Notes under the pieces: model-generated
What the model was told of the DNA's origin: nothing
Database searches by the model: none
What the model saw: the letters and a program-made list of their open reading frames with translations, nothing else
Position numbers and translations under genes: made by a program
Shown: piece by piece, positions 48,083 through 57,004 of the stretch
How the letters are laid out: every line of letters starts with the position of its first letter
How positions within the stretch are numbered: position 1 is the stretch's first letter
NCBI GenBank assembly: GCA_963717765.1
Contig: CAVQWX010000002.1
Coordinates: forward strand, 124,001 to 188,000
Source: JACDER01 sp963717765
GTDB taxonomy: Bacteria > Actinomycetota > Thermoleophilia > Gaiellales > Gaiellaceae
Reading direction: 5' to 3'
Length of the DNA stretch: 64,000 bases

Positions 48083-48805
48083 TCACTTCATCAGCGAGAG
48101 CTCGCTTCCGACCTCGAACGACGAGCCATTGGCGAGCTGCACCGTCGCACCGGTCGGCACGAGTGTCGGATGCGTTGCCGGCGCTCGCCACGTCACGATG
48201 TCGTCACCGATCTGGGCATCGAAATCACCGTCGGGCGTGTGCAGCGTGACCCGGGTGACGGAGTCGGGCACGAGTCCGATCACCGAGTACCGTCGCCCGA
48301 TCGAGTAACCGTCCATGGTCTGCAGATCGCCGGAGGGATCGAGCTCCCCCCAGCAGCCGCCGCTTCCCGCCTGGACAGCCCCGTAGCTGATCTCCTCGAT
48401 GCAGAGCCCGCCCTGCTTGGTGATGCCGAGATCGAACTCCTGGTCGTCGAGTCGCTGCTCGACCTCCGGGAGCCGGATCCAGCGCGCGTACTTTTCGCCC
48501 TCTCTCAATCCGCGCGACGAGGGCACCTCGCCCGTCGGCCCCGCATCGAACAGCGCGGCCGCTCGGGTCGCCGCAGCGGCGGCTGACACATCCTGGCTCG
48601 AGTTGGTCACGGCAAACGCAACGCCGCCGATGAGCGCGAGAACACCGACGATCGCAAGAGCCATCGCGGCCGGCCGCCGGAACCGTCTCCGGGCCGGCAA
48701 CGCGTGCGCTCGGTGGAGGACGTCGTCCCAATCTCTCGTTTCGTCGGAGGGCAGTAGCGTCAGCAGTGCCTCACGAACAAACGTCTCGTCCATCTCGAGC
48801 GTCAC
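48083..48805 (-). CDS. Membrane protein, probable anti-sigma partner of the ECF factor
   Basis: The 240-residue protein has a short cytoplasmic N-terminus (MDETFVREALLTLLPSDETRDWDDVL), one membrane helix (about 50-70) and an outer beta-rich domain with a likely disulfide. The GTG overlaps the sigma stop (GTGA), so the pair is translationally coupled. It lacks a zf-HC2 motif, so the anti-sigma role is inferred from context and topology. Confidence 0.7.
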   Translation of the reverse strand: MTLEMDETFVREALLTLLPSDETRDWDDVLHRAHALPARRRFRRPAAMALAIVGVLALIGGVAFAVTNSSQDVSAAAAATRAAALFDAGPTGEVPSSRGLREGEKYARWIRLPEVEQRLDDQEFDLGITKQGGLCIEEISYGAVQAGSGGCWGELDPSGDLQTMDGYSIGRRYSVIGLVPDSVTRVTLHTPDGDFDAQIGDDIVTWRAPATHPTLVPTGATVQLANGSSFEVGSELSLMK

Positions 48806-49305
48806 TCCTTCCGATCCAGCGCGAGCGTTACGCGAAGTCGAGCGTGCGCCGCACTGAGCGTCGCGGCGACGGTGCCGCGCTCGATTCCGAGGATCCCTGC
48901 GATCTCGTTGTAGTCGAGGTCCGCGTAGTGGCGGAGAAAGACCGCGGCGCGCTGGCGCGGCGGCAGCGCGGCTACCGCGGCGGTCAGGTCGGGCCACTCG
49001 ACCGGGTCGCCGTCGGGCCCGGCGATGAACTCAAGCTCCGACAGCCCTGGGATCGCGTGAAAGCGGCGATCGCTCAGGCACAGGTTCGTGAGCACCCGCC
49101 ATAGCCAGGGGACGAGCGTCGGCGCGCGAAGCTCTCCCCGTCGGGCGACCGCGCGGGCGAACGCCTCCTGCACGGCGTCGTGCGCACGCTCGTGATCCCC
49201 GAGGATCCCGCGAGCGGTGACCAGGAAGCGCGCGTAGCGCTCCTCGTACACGGCCCTGAGCATCTCGATCGAGACCGTCTCCTCTGCTCCACTTGCCATC
49301 GCCAT
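48802..49305 (-). CDS. ECF RNA polymerase sigma factor
   Basis: The 167-residue protein has sigma region 2 (YARFLVTARGILGDHERAHDAVQEAFARAV) and region 4 (LPPRQRAAVFLRHYADLDYNEIAGILGIERGTVAATLSAAHARLR). It is coupled with the membrane protein downstream. Its own promoter probably lies in the gap 49306-49680, where GTTTAGTCGGGTAGG could be an autoregulated site; unproved. Confidence 0.9.
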   Translation of the reverse strand: MAMASGAEETVSIEMLRAVYEERYARFLVTARGILGDHERAHDAVQEAFARAVARRGELRAPTLVPWLWRVLTNLCLSDRRFHAIPGLSELEFIAGPDGDPVEWPDLTAAVAALPPRQRAAVFLRHYADLDYNEIAGILGIERGTVAATLSAAHARLRVTLALDRKE

Positions 49306-49641
49306 GGGAGAGAGCGAACTGTCGCCGAAATCGTTTAGTCGGGTAGGCGGCCAACGTGCGCCCGGGAGGCATGCAATCCGGCTGGGAACCGAGCGGCGCG
49401 TCTCATGCGTGTGCGTGCGGGATGAAGGCGAACTCTGACCAGATTTGCCGGCATGTCGGCCGTGCTCGCGATCTCGGAGGGCTCAAGCCTGGGATCGCTC
49501 GGCCTGCGCGCCGCACGGCGCCTGGTAGACCCTTGCTGCCGCAGCGGCTCCGTTCCTCGTAGCGTCTGTACCTGGCTTTCTCTGGCATTTCTCTGGTTCC
49601 GCCTGGATCAAGGTTAGGAGGATAAGAGGTCAGCCAGAGGT
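49306..49641. other. Gap upstream of the ECF gene; no gene seen
   Basis: No frame here has coding character that can be defended. Near the right end AGGAGGATAAGAGG and a hairpin-B-like GGAGccGGGC-aaa-GCCCgcCTCC (about 49647-49671) occur. Together with the remnants that follow, this looks like a decayed segment. Confidence 0.4.
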
Positions 49642-49911
49642 TCAGGAGGGAGCCGGGCAAAGCCCGCCTCCGCGCCGTCTAGTGCCAGGACGGCCCATGC
49701 TGCTCGGAGGGCCTTCGAGCTCTTGCACCTCCTCATCCGTCAGCTCCAGGCCGACTGCGTCGACTGCCTCCGGTAGGTGGTGGGGCTTGGTTGCGCCGAC
49801 GTTTGGCGCCGAGACGAGCGGGCTGCGCAGGACCCACGCCAGCGCGATCTGGGCCATGCTGACGCCGCGTGATTCAGCGAGCCTCTGCACGGCGTTGATC
49901 CAGAAGCTCAT
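49642..49911 (-). pseudogene. Aldo/keto reductase remnant (C-terminal part only)
   Basis: The 89-residue frame contains AESRGVSMAQIALAWVLRSPLV, PNVGATKPHHL and LTDEEVQELE, the C-terminal end of aldo/keto reductases. The barrel's N-terminal 230 or so residues and the catalytic Tyr/Lys are absent, and upstream DNA belongs to a different gene remnant on the other strand. The tail runs into hairpin B. Confidence 0.75.
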
Positions 49912-50044
49912 CCACCAGAGTTACGGGCCATGGCTGCTCGGCCTGACTGCGGCCGGGATGGTGGCGTACGGTCTGTTCTCTCTGGTCCGAAGCGCGCTAC
50001 CGCGACGTCAAGCCGCGCTGATCGGCCGGCTCGCGCCCGGGTAG
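49899..50044 (+). pseudogene. DUF1206-type membrane protein remnant (C-terminal helix)
   Basis: KLIHQSYGPWLLGLTAAGMVAYGLFSLVRS-like sequence matches the last repeat of DUF1206 membrane proteins, which normally have about 270 residues. The frame before it is the antisense of the reductase remnant, so the join marks a deletion or recombination point near 49900-49915. Confidence 0.6.
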
Positions 50045-50197
50045 CAACGCGATCGCGCCGCCCCCGGTCAGCGCGACGGCCACGAGCCCGAGAATCCCCA
50101 AGCCCGAAGCGCTCTCGATCGCGACGAATCCGGTGCCGTACACGACCGCGAGCGCGACGACGCCGACCGCGAGGAGAATCGAGCCGATCCGTCTCAT
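49997..50197 (-). CDS. Small hypothetical membrane protein (66 aa)
   Basis: Two hydrophobic segments (about 4-26 and 30-52) follow MRRIG. The ATG overlaps the stop of the VOC-protein gene (ATGA), supporting it as a real downstream operon member. Its 3' part overlaps the DUF1206 remnant on the other strand. No family recognised. Confidence 0.55.
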   Translation of the reverse strand: MRRIGSILLAVGVVALAVVYGTGFVAIESASGLGILGLVAVALTGGGAIALLPGREPADQRGLTSR

Positions 50198-50817
50198 CGG
50201 CGCGTGACGCGGTGGCCGTCGACGGCGACGGTTCCCCCGGGGGTGCCCGAGAGTGTCACGTCCACCGGATGGGGCTCGGCCCGGCGGTCGATCGGCAGCC
50301 AGCCTCGCCCCACCGGGCACAGGATCAGAGTTCTGGCCTTCTCTCCCACGAAGGCCAGGCCCCCGGGATCGTGGGCCGAGCCCGACCACACGCCCAGGTC
50401 CAGCTCCTCGAGAGCGCGTGCCATCGCGGGCACGTCCCCGACCAGTCCGACCTCGGAGAGGCCGAGCAGCTCACCTCCGCTGAACGGGCCGGAGCGACCG
50501 TTCTCCTCCAGGCCGCGATGCGCGATCAACTCGACGATGCTGCCGGCGGGGTCTTCGAAGTAGCAGGCGAGCGCGTCCCAGAAGGAGAAGTCGAACACGA
50601 GCTCGCCGTCCTGGCGCGGGAAGAGCTCATATCGCGCACGCGCCCAGTCGAACGCTGCATCGAAGCGGTCGCCGGGGACGAGGAAGGCGAAGTGGTAGAA
50701 CGGCCTGCCCGCGCTCGCCACGAACTCGAGCCCGGTTGTTCCGAACGGGGCGTAGAACTCGTCCAGCGCCGCAAGCAACTCGGCCGGCGCGCACAGTCGC
50801 GCGCTCGAGATCTCCAC
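50194..50817 (-). CDS. Glyoxalase/VOC-superfamily protein
   Basis: The 207-residue protein has a VOC beta-alpha fold with FYHFAFLVPGDRFDAAFDWARARY near 40-63 and FWDALACYFEDPAGSIVELIAHR near 79-101, typical of fosfomycin/bleomycin-resistance and dioxygenase relatives. Its C-terminal half forms a second, degenerate module. Substrate unknown. Confidence 0.75.
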   Translation of the reverse strand: MEISSARLCAPAELLAALDEFYAPFGTTGLEFVASAGRPFYHFAFLVPGDRFDAAFDWARARYELFPRQDGELVFDFSFWDALACYFEDPAGSIVELIAHRGLEENGRSGPFSGGELLGLSEVGLVGDVPAMARALEELDLGVWSGSAHDPGGLAFVGEKARTLILCPVGRGWLPIDRRAEPHPVDVTLSGTPGGTVAVDGHRVTRR

Positions 50818-50826
50818 GAGTGGAGG

Positions 50827-52296
50827 CTAGCGCGCTTCGGCGGCCGTCCAGCAGCTGACGACCCCGCTGCACTCCGCCAGCGCCGTGAGCTGTGCATGGA
50901 GGTTGCCGCGGGCGGGCAGTGGCAGGCTCTTGGCCGTATTGGTGAGCTCGTACGGGTCCTTGCGCAGGTTGTAGTACTCGGTCTCGCCGTTCGAGTATTC
51001 GACATACGTGCCGGTAGCCGTACGGAGTGCCTTGTAGGAGGGAGGATTCCCCCCGAACGGCCCCGGAAAGTCGGGATCGTCGCGTGTCACGTCAGGCCCG
51101 TGGTGCTCGACGAGAACTGCCCGGCGCCATGGGCTGACCGTCTGGCCGGCGAGGAGCGGCTTCAGGCTGCGACCGTCGATCGCGCCGGGGACGCTCGCTC
51201 CCGCGAGTTGCGCGAAGGTCGGGAAGAGGTCGATCGTCGAGGTGATCTGCGGGAGCCGCCAGCCATGCGGCACGTTCGGCCCGGTGACGACGAGCGGGAC
51301 GTGAATGTCGGTCTCGAACGCGGTCTGCTTGCCGGGGGCGAGCCGGTGCTCACCCATGTGCAGCCCGTTGTCGGACGTGAAGAGGATGTACGTGTTCGCA
51401 AGCTGCCCCCGGGCGGCGAGCGTCTGCCTGAGGCTTCCGATCATCTCGTCGATCGCCTGCACGGCCTGCACGCGCAAGCGGAAGTCCTCGTCGATCGTGG
51501 AGACCTGCAGCTCGCGCAGTAGCTTGCGCTTCTTCAGCCAGCGCGGCTTGTCGCTCATGTCCACCTCGTTGAAGGCGGGCGTTCGAGGCGCCTTCACGTC
51601 GGGGAACCACGTCTCGTGTCGCGGTGCGGACGTGTACGGGCTGTGCGGCGCGAACGGCGCGAGCTCGAGGAAGAACGGCTTCTGCCGGGACGTCGCGCGA
51701 TTGACGAAAGCGACTCCTTTCGCCGCGATGACGTCGGTGAGGTAGTCCTCCGCGGTCGTACCGTAGTAGCGGTAGTGCCCGTTCTCGTTCAGGCCGTAGT
51801 CGTAGTTTGCGTAGCCCTTTCCGCCGACGTCCCACTCGTCCCAGCCCGGCGGGATGTACAGATTCTCCCCGTCCACGGAGAGGGTGGGGGTATAGCCGTT
51901 CAGGTACTTCCCCATGAGCGCCGTCGTGTAGCCGGCGGAGCGAAGCCGCGTCGCGAAGGTCTGGCGCTCCAGGCCGTTGTTGTGGAAGGCGAGGAAGCCG
52001 CCGTCACGCCCTCCGTTGGTGAAGACTCCGGTGTTATGCGGGTACTTGCCGGTCAAGATCGTCGCGCGTGAGGGGCAGCAGAGCGAGTCCGAGACGAAGA
52101 AACGCGAGAACGTCACACCCTGCGCCTGCATAGTGCGCACGTTGGGCATGTACCGGACCAGGTTCCACGAGAGGTCGTCGGCCAGGACGAGGATGATGTT
52201 CGGGCGGCGCGAACCGGGAGCGGATTTCCCCTGAGCGGTCAACCCGGCAGCGACTGCAAGCGACGCGGTCAGGGCAATTACAGCCAGAATGCGCAT
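50827..52296 (-). CDS. Secreted sulfatase (arylsulfatase family)
   Basis: The 489-residue protein has a signal peptide (MRILAVIALTASLAVAAGLT), metal site NIILVLADD, and the sulfatase motif CCPSRATILTGKYPHN at 73-88, where C73 would become formylglycine. Later ligands lie in FTSDNGLHMGEH. It cleaves sulfate esters outside the cell; the family includes glycan and aryl sulfatases. Start ATG 52296 gives the signal peptide; an upstream frame extends to 52380. It is divergent from the sulfite-oxidase-like gene, a possible sulfur theme. Confidence 0.9.
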   Translation of the reverse strand: MRILAVIALTASLAVAAGLTAQGKSAPGSRRPNIILVLADDLSWNLVRYMPNVRTMQAQGVTFSRFFVSDSLCCPSRATILTGKYPHNTGVFTNGGRDGGFLAFHNNGLERQTFATRLRSAGYTTALMGKYLNGYTPTLSVDGENLYIPPGWDEWDVGGKGYANYDYGLNENGHYRYYGTTAEDYLTDVIAAKGVAFVNRATSRQKPFFLELAPFAPHSPYTSAPRHETWFPDVKAPRTPAFNEVDMSDKPRWLKKRKLLRELQVSTIDEDFRLRVQAVQAIDEMIGSLRQTLAARGQLANTYILFTSDNGLHMGEHRLAPGKQTAFETDIHVPLVVTGPNVPHGWRLPQITSTIDLFPTFAQLAGASVPGAIDGRSLKPLLAGQTVSPWRRAVLVEHHGPDVTRDDPDFPGPFGGNPPSYKALRTATGTYVEYSNGETEYYNLRKDPYELTNTAKSLPLPARGNLHAQLTALAECSGVVSCWTAAEAR

Positions 52297-52339
52297 GTCT
52301 GGGGTCCGACGTCTGGAGCTAGCATTGGATAGTACGGGT

Positions 52340-53383
52340 TTGGGCATAAGTCTCGAAGAACTCCAACTGGCGGCACGCAACCATGGTATGCCTCTGGAAG
52401 CGCTGCGCTATTCGATCACGCCCGTCGGGCTCCACTACCTCCTTACTCATTACGATATTCCCGCGGTCGATTCCGCCGGCTGGAGGCTGGAGCTTGGAGG
52501 CCTCGTCGAGCGTCCCCAGACGCTCACGCTCGAGGCGCTGAAGGCGCGCCCCGCGGAAGAGCTCGCGGTGACGATGGAATGTGCCGGGAACGGACGCGCG
52601 CGGCTCGATCCGCGCCCGGTGAGCCAGCCCTGGCTACTCGAGGCGGTGGGGACGGCGCGCTGGCGCGGCACTCCGCTCGGCCCGCTGCTGGAGGAGGCCG
52701 GGCCTGCTGAGGGGGCCGTCGAAGTCCTGTTCACCGGGGCCGACGAGGGCCGGGAGGGCGGCATCGACCAGCACTTCCAGCGGTCGCTCTCGATCGACGA
52801 CCTCCTCGCGAGCGACGCGCTTCTGGCCTACGAGATGAACGGCGAGCCGCTGCCGCCGCAGCACGGCTTCCCCCTTCGACTGATCGTCCCCGGCTGGTAC
52901 GGGATGACGAGCGTCAAGTGGCTGACGCGGATCGACGTCTTGCACGAACCGTTCGCCGGCTACCAGCAGACGCACGGGTACCGGCTGCGGCAGCACGAGG
53001 ACGAGGAAGGAGATCCCCTCAACCGGATGCTGCCCCGGTCGCTGATGGTGCCGCCCGGCCGGCCGGAGTTCCTCTCGTTCGAGAGGTTCGTGGACGGGCC
53101 GTGTGTAATCGAAGGGCGCGCCTGGTCGGGCCAGGGCGAGATCGTCTCGGTAGACGTGAGCGACGACGGCGGCGCGACGTGGGCGCAGGCTGAGCTGGGC
53201 GAGCCTGCCGGCCGCTGGGCCTGGCGAGGATGGACGTATCGCTGGGAGCCGGCTCCGGGGTCGTACGAGTTGTGCTGCCGCGCGCGCGACTCGGCCGGGA
53301 ACGAGCAGCCCGGCGAGCCGCTGTGGAACCTGGGCGGCTACGCGAACAACGCCGTCCAGCGCGTCCCGGTCACCGTCGTTTGA
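52340..53383 (+). CDS. Sulfite-oxidase-like molybdopterin enzyme (catalytic subunit)
   Basis: The 347-residue protein has an oxidoreductase_molyb domain with the Mo-binding C81 in MECAGNGRARLDP, HGFPLRLIVPGWYGMTSVKWLTRI near 173-196, and a C-terminal Mo-co dimerisation domain (VDVSDDGGATWAQAEL). No heme domain and no Tat signal are seen, so it appears cytoplasmic. TTG 52340 is the likely start because SLEELQLAARNHGMPLEALRY is the conserved N-terminus; ATG 52388 would remove half of it. Confidence 0.88.
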   Translation: MGISLEELQLAARNHGMPLEALRYSITPVGLHYLLTHYDIPAVDSAGWRLELGGLVERPQTLTLEALKARPAEELAVTMECAGNGRARLDPRPVSQPWLLEAVGTARWRGTPLGPLLEEAGPAEGAVEVLFTGADEGREGGIDQHFQRSLSIDDLLASDALLAYEMNGEPLPPQHGFPLRLIVPGWYGMTSVKWLTRIDVLHEPFAGYQQTHGYRLRQHEDEEGDPLNRMLPRSLMVPPGRPEFLSFERFVDGPCVIEGRAWSGQGEIVSVDVSDDGGATWAQAELGEPAGRWAWRGWTYRWEPAPGSYELCCRARDSAGNEQPGEPLWNLGGYANNAVQRVPVTVV

Positions 53384-53744
53384 GCAACGTCAACAGTTCG
53401 CGGGCGAAGCTACCGCCGCCTATAACACGCTCTGCTCCCGGCCCGGCCAGGTCCCGTAGCTCGCGGTCCGAGGTGACGAGCCAGTAAGGCTCGAAGCGCG
53501 ACGCCTCGCGGATCAGCCACTCGTCCGCCGTCTCGTCCTCCGGCTCGAAGACGACCTCGACGTCGAGGTCGTTCTCCTGTGCCCAGAGCTCGGCGAGCGA
53601 GACGAGCTCGTCCCCCGAGATGTTCGGCCAGACCGAGCGGCGGACGTTCTCTGCGTCTACGAGAACCGTGCGGCGGTCACTGCCCGGCTGCCTTGTAGCC
53701 GTCGTAGCAGCCTTCCTTGCCGGCCTCGATCGCGCTCTCGCCAC
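53370..53744 (-). CDS. NYN/PIN-like nuclease-domain protein
   Basis: The fold begins RRTVLVDAENVRRSVWPN with the catalytic-type Asp and Asn, then DETADEWLIREAS and WLVTSDRELRDLA, matching YacP/NYN RNA nucleases. The start is unclear: the frame extends to GTG 53744, overlapping the lipoprotein gene by 68 bases, and there is no closer start codon. It overlaps the molybdoenzyme gene end by 14 bases. Confidence 0.68.
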   Translation of the reverse strand: MARARSRPARKAATTATRQPGSDRRTVLVDAENVRRSVWPNISGDELVSLAELWAQENDLDVEVVFEPEDETADEWLIREASRFEPYWLVTSDRELRDLAGPGAERVIGGGSFARELLTLLKRR

Positions 53745-54000
53745 CTTGGGCTTGTTTGGCCCAGTACGTCGCGACTGCGAGCGCGACCTTGTCCTTCTGC
53801 GGCTTGACCTTGTAGCGATGCGCGAGGTCCAGGAGCTTGACCGATCCGCAATCGGTGTACGACCGCTCGTACGTCACGTCCGAGGCCTCGTCGAACGCCT
53901 GGGTCGTCGTCGCCTTGGTCGATCCGCCCCCGCCCCCGCCGCAGCCGGCGAGAAGCGCGGCCGCGCCGAGGGATGCTGCGATGAGCGAAAGCGTGCGCAA
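53677..54000 (-). CDS. Small lipoprotein
   Basis: The 107-residue protein has a lipoprotein signal ending LLAGC, C20 being the lipidation site, then a Gly run and a small helical domain with paired Cys (TDCGSV, EGCYDG). TTG 54000 is the start. Function not recognised. Confidence 0.72.
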   Translation of the reverse strand: MRTLSLIAASLGAAALLAGCGGGGGGSTKATTTQAFDEASDVTYERSYTDCGSVKLLDLAHRYKVKPQKDKVALAVATYWAKQAQGGESAIEAGKEGCYDGYKAAGQ

Positions 54001-54010
54001 GTCGTTCTGT

Positions 54011-54463
54011 CTACGTCCCGACGACCTGGACCTGCCAGCGGCGGTCCCGCTCGCGGTCTAGCTCGATGAAGAGGACGCGTTGCCATGTGCCCAGCTGGAG
54101 CTCGCCGTTCTGCACGGGGACGGACTCTCCGGCCGTCCCGAGCAGCATCGCCATGCAGTGCGCGTGGCCGTTGCCGATCTCCATGTCCTCGGGGCAAATG
54201 TTTTCCGTGCGGCGGTCCCAGTCGTCGTGCGCGTAGTAGGACTCGCTCGGGACGAGCCGGCGCAGCAGGCCGGCGAAGTCGTCGAGGAAGCCTTGCTCGA
54301 ACTCGTTCACCCGCACGCAGCACGTCGTGTGCGGGGAATAGACGCAGGCGATGCCGTCGTCGATGCCGCTGGCGCGGACCGCCTCCTGGACATGGTCCGT
54401 GATGTCCGTGACGGTGAGGCCGCCGGCGGTTCGCAGACTGCGCTCGAGCTGGAACACCTTCAC
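54011..54463 (-). CDS. YjbQ family protein (secondary thiamine-phosphate synthase-like)
   Basis: The compact beta protein has the family motif VYSPHTTCCVRVNE and ERTENICPEDMEIGNGHAHC-like blocks with conserved His, and ends GTWQRVLFIELDRERDRRW. YjbQ proteins have weak thiamine-phosphate synthase activity; the true role is open. GTG 54463 gives the usual N-terminus; the frame extends to ATG 54508. Confidence 0.85.
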   Translation of the reverse strand: MKVFQLERSLRTAGGLTVTDITDHVQEAVRASGIDDGIACVYSPHTTCCVRVNEFEQGFLDDFAGLLRRLVPSESYYAHDDWDRRTENICPEDMEIGNGHAHCMAMLLGTAGESVPVQNGELQLGTWQRVLFIELDRERDRRWQVQVVGT

Positions 54464-54520
54464 GAGCGGGATGGTAGTAGGGATACCGGCCGTCCGAGGT
54501 TGAACCATGCCTCAACACGC

Positions 54521-54603
54521 GCAAAGCCGGGCGCCGCCAAGTCATGCCATCTGCAGACCGGCTCTACCGTTCGGGTCAGATCGCGGGCCTGTAGCTCAGC
54601 GGT
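54521..54603 (+). repeat. Partial first copy of the tRNA leader and 5' end
   Basis: The stretch from GCAAAGCCGGGC to GCGGGCCTGTAGCTCAGCGGT matches 54688-54770 along its length, with scattered differences before the tRNA and identity over the first 19 bases of the tRNA (54585-54603). It then breaks into the hairpin element. It cannot fold as a tRNA. Confidence 0.75.
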
Positions 54604-54608
54604 CTCAG

Positions 54609-54712
54609 CACGGGGGAACCCCATGGTTCCCCCGTGAGCCCCCTTCACGTCGCGTTGCAGACTTGCACCAACTACGGCTGCGCTCGGGCAAGGCCCGGCT
54701 CCGCCGAGTCCC
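54609..54712. repeat. Composite hairpin element, copy 4 (tRNA leader)
   Basis: Hairpin A: CACGGGGGAACC-ccat-GGTTCCCCCGTG (54609-54636). Hairpin B: CGGGC-aag-GCCCG (54685-54697). The inner 50 bases are related to copy 2 of the atpA leader. Confidence 0.75.
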
Positions 54713-54751
54713 GCCATCCGGCATCCGGCGCTACGGTTCGAACCAAGTCGC

Positions 54752-54824
<73 letters not shown>

Positions 54825-55018
54825 TTGGAAACAGCCCTGCTCAGGGCGGCCTCCCTTGTGCCTGCGCCCAAGGGGAACGTCCGCACGTTCAAGTACGGCG
54901 CGTACAGTCTCGGCTTCAAGAGGAGCGCGCCAGGGAGATCGAGAAAGAGTCGATGTCCGCGCGCGTCCCTGTTGCTCTCCTCCCAATCACGCGGGGAGAT
55001 GGTGTACAAAGTCCGGGC

Positions 55019-57004
55019 ATGTGGGGTCCATATATGAGGAGGCGTCCGCGCCTCGTCGTCCTTACGTTTGGCGTCGCCCTCGGGGCCCTGATCGTGGCCA
55101 CGCTGGTGTATGCCGTCCCGGGGAGGGGCGAGTCGCTTGCACCCACCACGACCTGGACGCTAAGCGTCTCCAAGGACGGCAGCGGGGCCGGTACCGTCAC
55201 CAGTGACGTCCAGCCCGGGATCGACTGCGGCGCGGCCTGCTCCGCGGCGTTCGACGACGGCATCCAGGTCACGCTGACGGCAACGCCCGACCCGGGCAGC
55301 CGGTTCGACGGCTGGTCGGGCGACGCCGCCTGCTCCGGCACCGGCCCCTGCACGCTGACTATGGATCAGAACCACTCTGTCACGGCGACGTTCACGCTGG
55401 TGCCGGTCCTGAGCGTCATGAAAGCGGGAAGCGGCGAGGGCACCGTCACGAGCAACCCGGCGGGAATCGATTGCGGCACGACGTGCTCGGCCGGCTTCGA
55501 CCCGGGGACGGTTGTCACCCTGTCTGCATTGCCGTCTCCGGGCAGCCGGTTCGAGGGCTGGTCAGGCGACACCAACTGCTCCGGCACCGGCCCGGGCTCG
55601 TGCACGTTCACGATGAATTCGGGCCGGTCCGTGACTGCAACCTTCGTCCGGCTGCGGACCTTGACCGTCTCCCTCACCGGCGGCGGCACCGGCTCTGTGA
55701 CGATCCGGCCGGGTGCCATCGTGTGCACCACGACCTGCTCGGCGACGTTCGACGACTCCATGCAGGTCACGCTGACGGCCTCGCCCGCAGCGGGGGAGGT
55801 GTTCACCGGCTGGTCGGAAGACTGCTCCGGAACCGCACCCTGCGTGCTGTCAATGGATGCCGACAAGTCGGTCACGGCGACGTTCATCACGCCGCCAAGG
55901 GCGCTGACGGTGACGAGAGCGGGTGACGGTGAGGGAATCGTCGTGAGCAATCCTGCCGGGATCGACTGCGGCACGAGCTGCTCCACGCAGTACGGCGCCG
56001 GGACGGTCGTCACCCTGTCTGCATCGCCGTCTCCGGGCTCCACGTTCGAGGGATGGTCGGGGGCGTGTGCAGGCACGGCGACCTGCGTTCTGACGATGCT
56101 CGCCGATCACTCGGTCACGGCGACTTTCACATCCTCTTCGTCGCAGCAGCAGACGCTCCTGGTCTCGACGGCGGGAACCGGCAGCGGCACGGTCACCAGC
56201 GATCCTGCGGGGATCAACTGTCCGTCGCAGTGCTCGGCCGGGTTCAATGCCGGCTCCCTCGTCATCCTGACGGCCACGCCGCTCTCTGGTCACACGTTCG
56301 CGGGCTGGTCGGGCGACTGCTCAGGCACGGGCACGTGCGCGCTGACGATGAGCACGGGGCACTCGGTGACGGCCACGTTCACCGCGCCTCCGCCCCCGCC
56401 TCCTCCTCCGCCTCCTCCTCCTCCGCCTCCGCCTCCTCCTCCGACCTTGACGGTGATGACGGCGGGGACCGGCACGGGCACGGTGACGAGCAACCCGGTT
56501 GGGATCGATTGCGGCGCGAGCTGCTCGGCGCGCTTCGCGGACGGCACGGACGTCACGCTGACGGCCAGGCCTGCTGCCGGGAGCACCTTCGCGGGGTGGT
56601 CGGGCGACTGCTCCGGCAGAGGGACCTGCACTCTGGCGATGAGCGCCGACCATTCGGTCACTGCGACCTTCTCCCGTCGCCCGCCACCGAAGCGCCGCTT
56701 CGACGCGTACGTCCCGCCTCCGTACAACTACGCTCCCGCAACAGGCCTGACGTGGTGGAATTCGTTCGACGTCAGGAAGATTCCGCGAGGCACCAAGGTG
56801 ACCATCATGTGTTGCCCCCGCCGCGAAGTCGCGCATGCAGACCGTTCACATAAGGCGCACAGCAGGCATGTCTCAGGCCACCGCTTCCACTATCGACAGA
56901 CGTTCAGGGTTGTGATCGAGAAGCCCGGCTATCTCCGCTGCGGCCTGAAGGTGACGATCCTCAGGCACACGAGGATCCTGCGTAAATGGGGCAAGACGTG
57001 CTGA
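55019..57004 (+). CDS. Secreted protein with six InlB-B-like repeats and a 19-proline linker
   Basis: The 661-residue protein has a membrane/signal helix (about 16-37) and then six repeats of about 75 residues of the form LTVxxAGxGxGTVTSxPAGIDCGxxCSAxFxxGTxVTLTA... ending GWSGDCSGTGxCxLTMxxxHSVTATF, the divergent InlB B-repeat type, each with two or more cysteine pairs. A run of 19 Pro (56387-56443) separates repeats five and six. The C-terminus is basic and His/Cys-rich. Likely a surface or adhesion protein. ATG 55019 is chosen over upstream in-frame starts that lie in the tRNA region. Confidence 0.75.
   Translation: MWGPYMRRRPRLVVLTFGVALGALIVATLVYAVPGRGESLAPTTTWTLSVSKDGSGAGTVTSDVQPGIDCGAACSAAFDDGIQVTLTATPDPGSRFDGWSGDAACSGTGPCTLTMDQNHSVTATFTLVPVLSVMKAGSGEGTVTSNPAGIDCGTTCSAGFDPGTVVTLSALPSPGSRFEGWSGDTNCSGTGPGSCTFTMNSGRSVTATFVRLRTLTVSLTGGGTGSVTIRPGAIVCTTTCSATFDDSMQVTLTASPAAGEVFTGWSEDCSGTAPCVLSMDADKSVTATFITPPRALTVTRAGDGEGIVVSNPAGIDCGTSCSTQYGAGTVVTLSASPSPGSTFEGWSGACAGTATCVLTMLADHSVTATFTSSSSQQQTLLVSTAGTGSGTVTSDPAGINCPSQCSAGFNAGSLVILTATPLSGHTFAGWSGDCSGTGTCALTMSTGHSVTATFTAPPPPPPPPPPPPPPPPPPPTLTVMTAGTGTGTVTSNPVGIDCGASCSARFADGTDVTLTARPAAGSTFAGWSGDCSGRGTCTLAMSADHSVTATFSRRPPPKRRFDAYVPPPYNYAPATGLTWWNSFDVRKIPRGTKVTIMCCPRREVAHADRSHKAHSRHVSGHRFHYRQTFRVVIEKPGYLRCGLKVTILRHTRILRKWGKTC

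Noticed and set aside
47868..48191. Minus-strand frame with RRRESNPRP over the tmRNA 3' end
   Set aside because: This is the well-known false translation of a T-arm region; the tmRNA explains the sequence.
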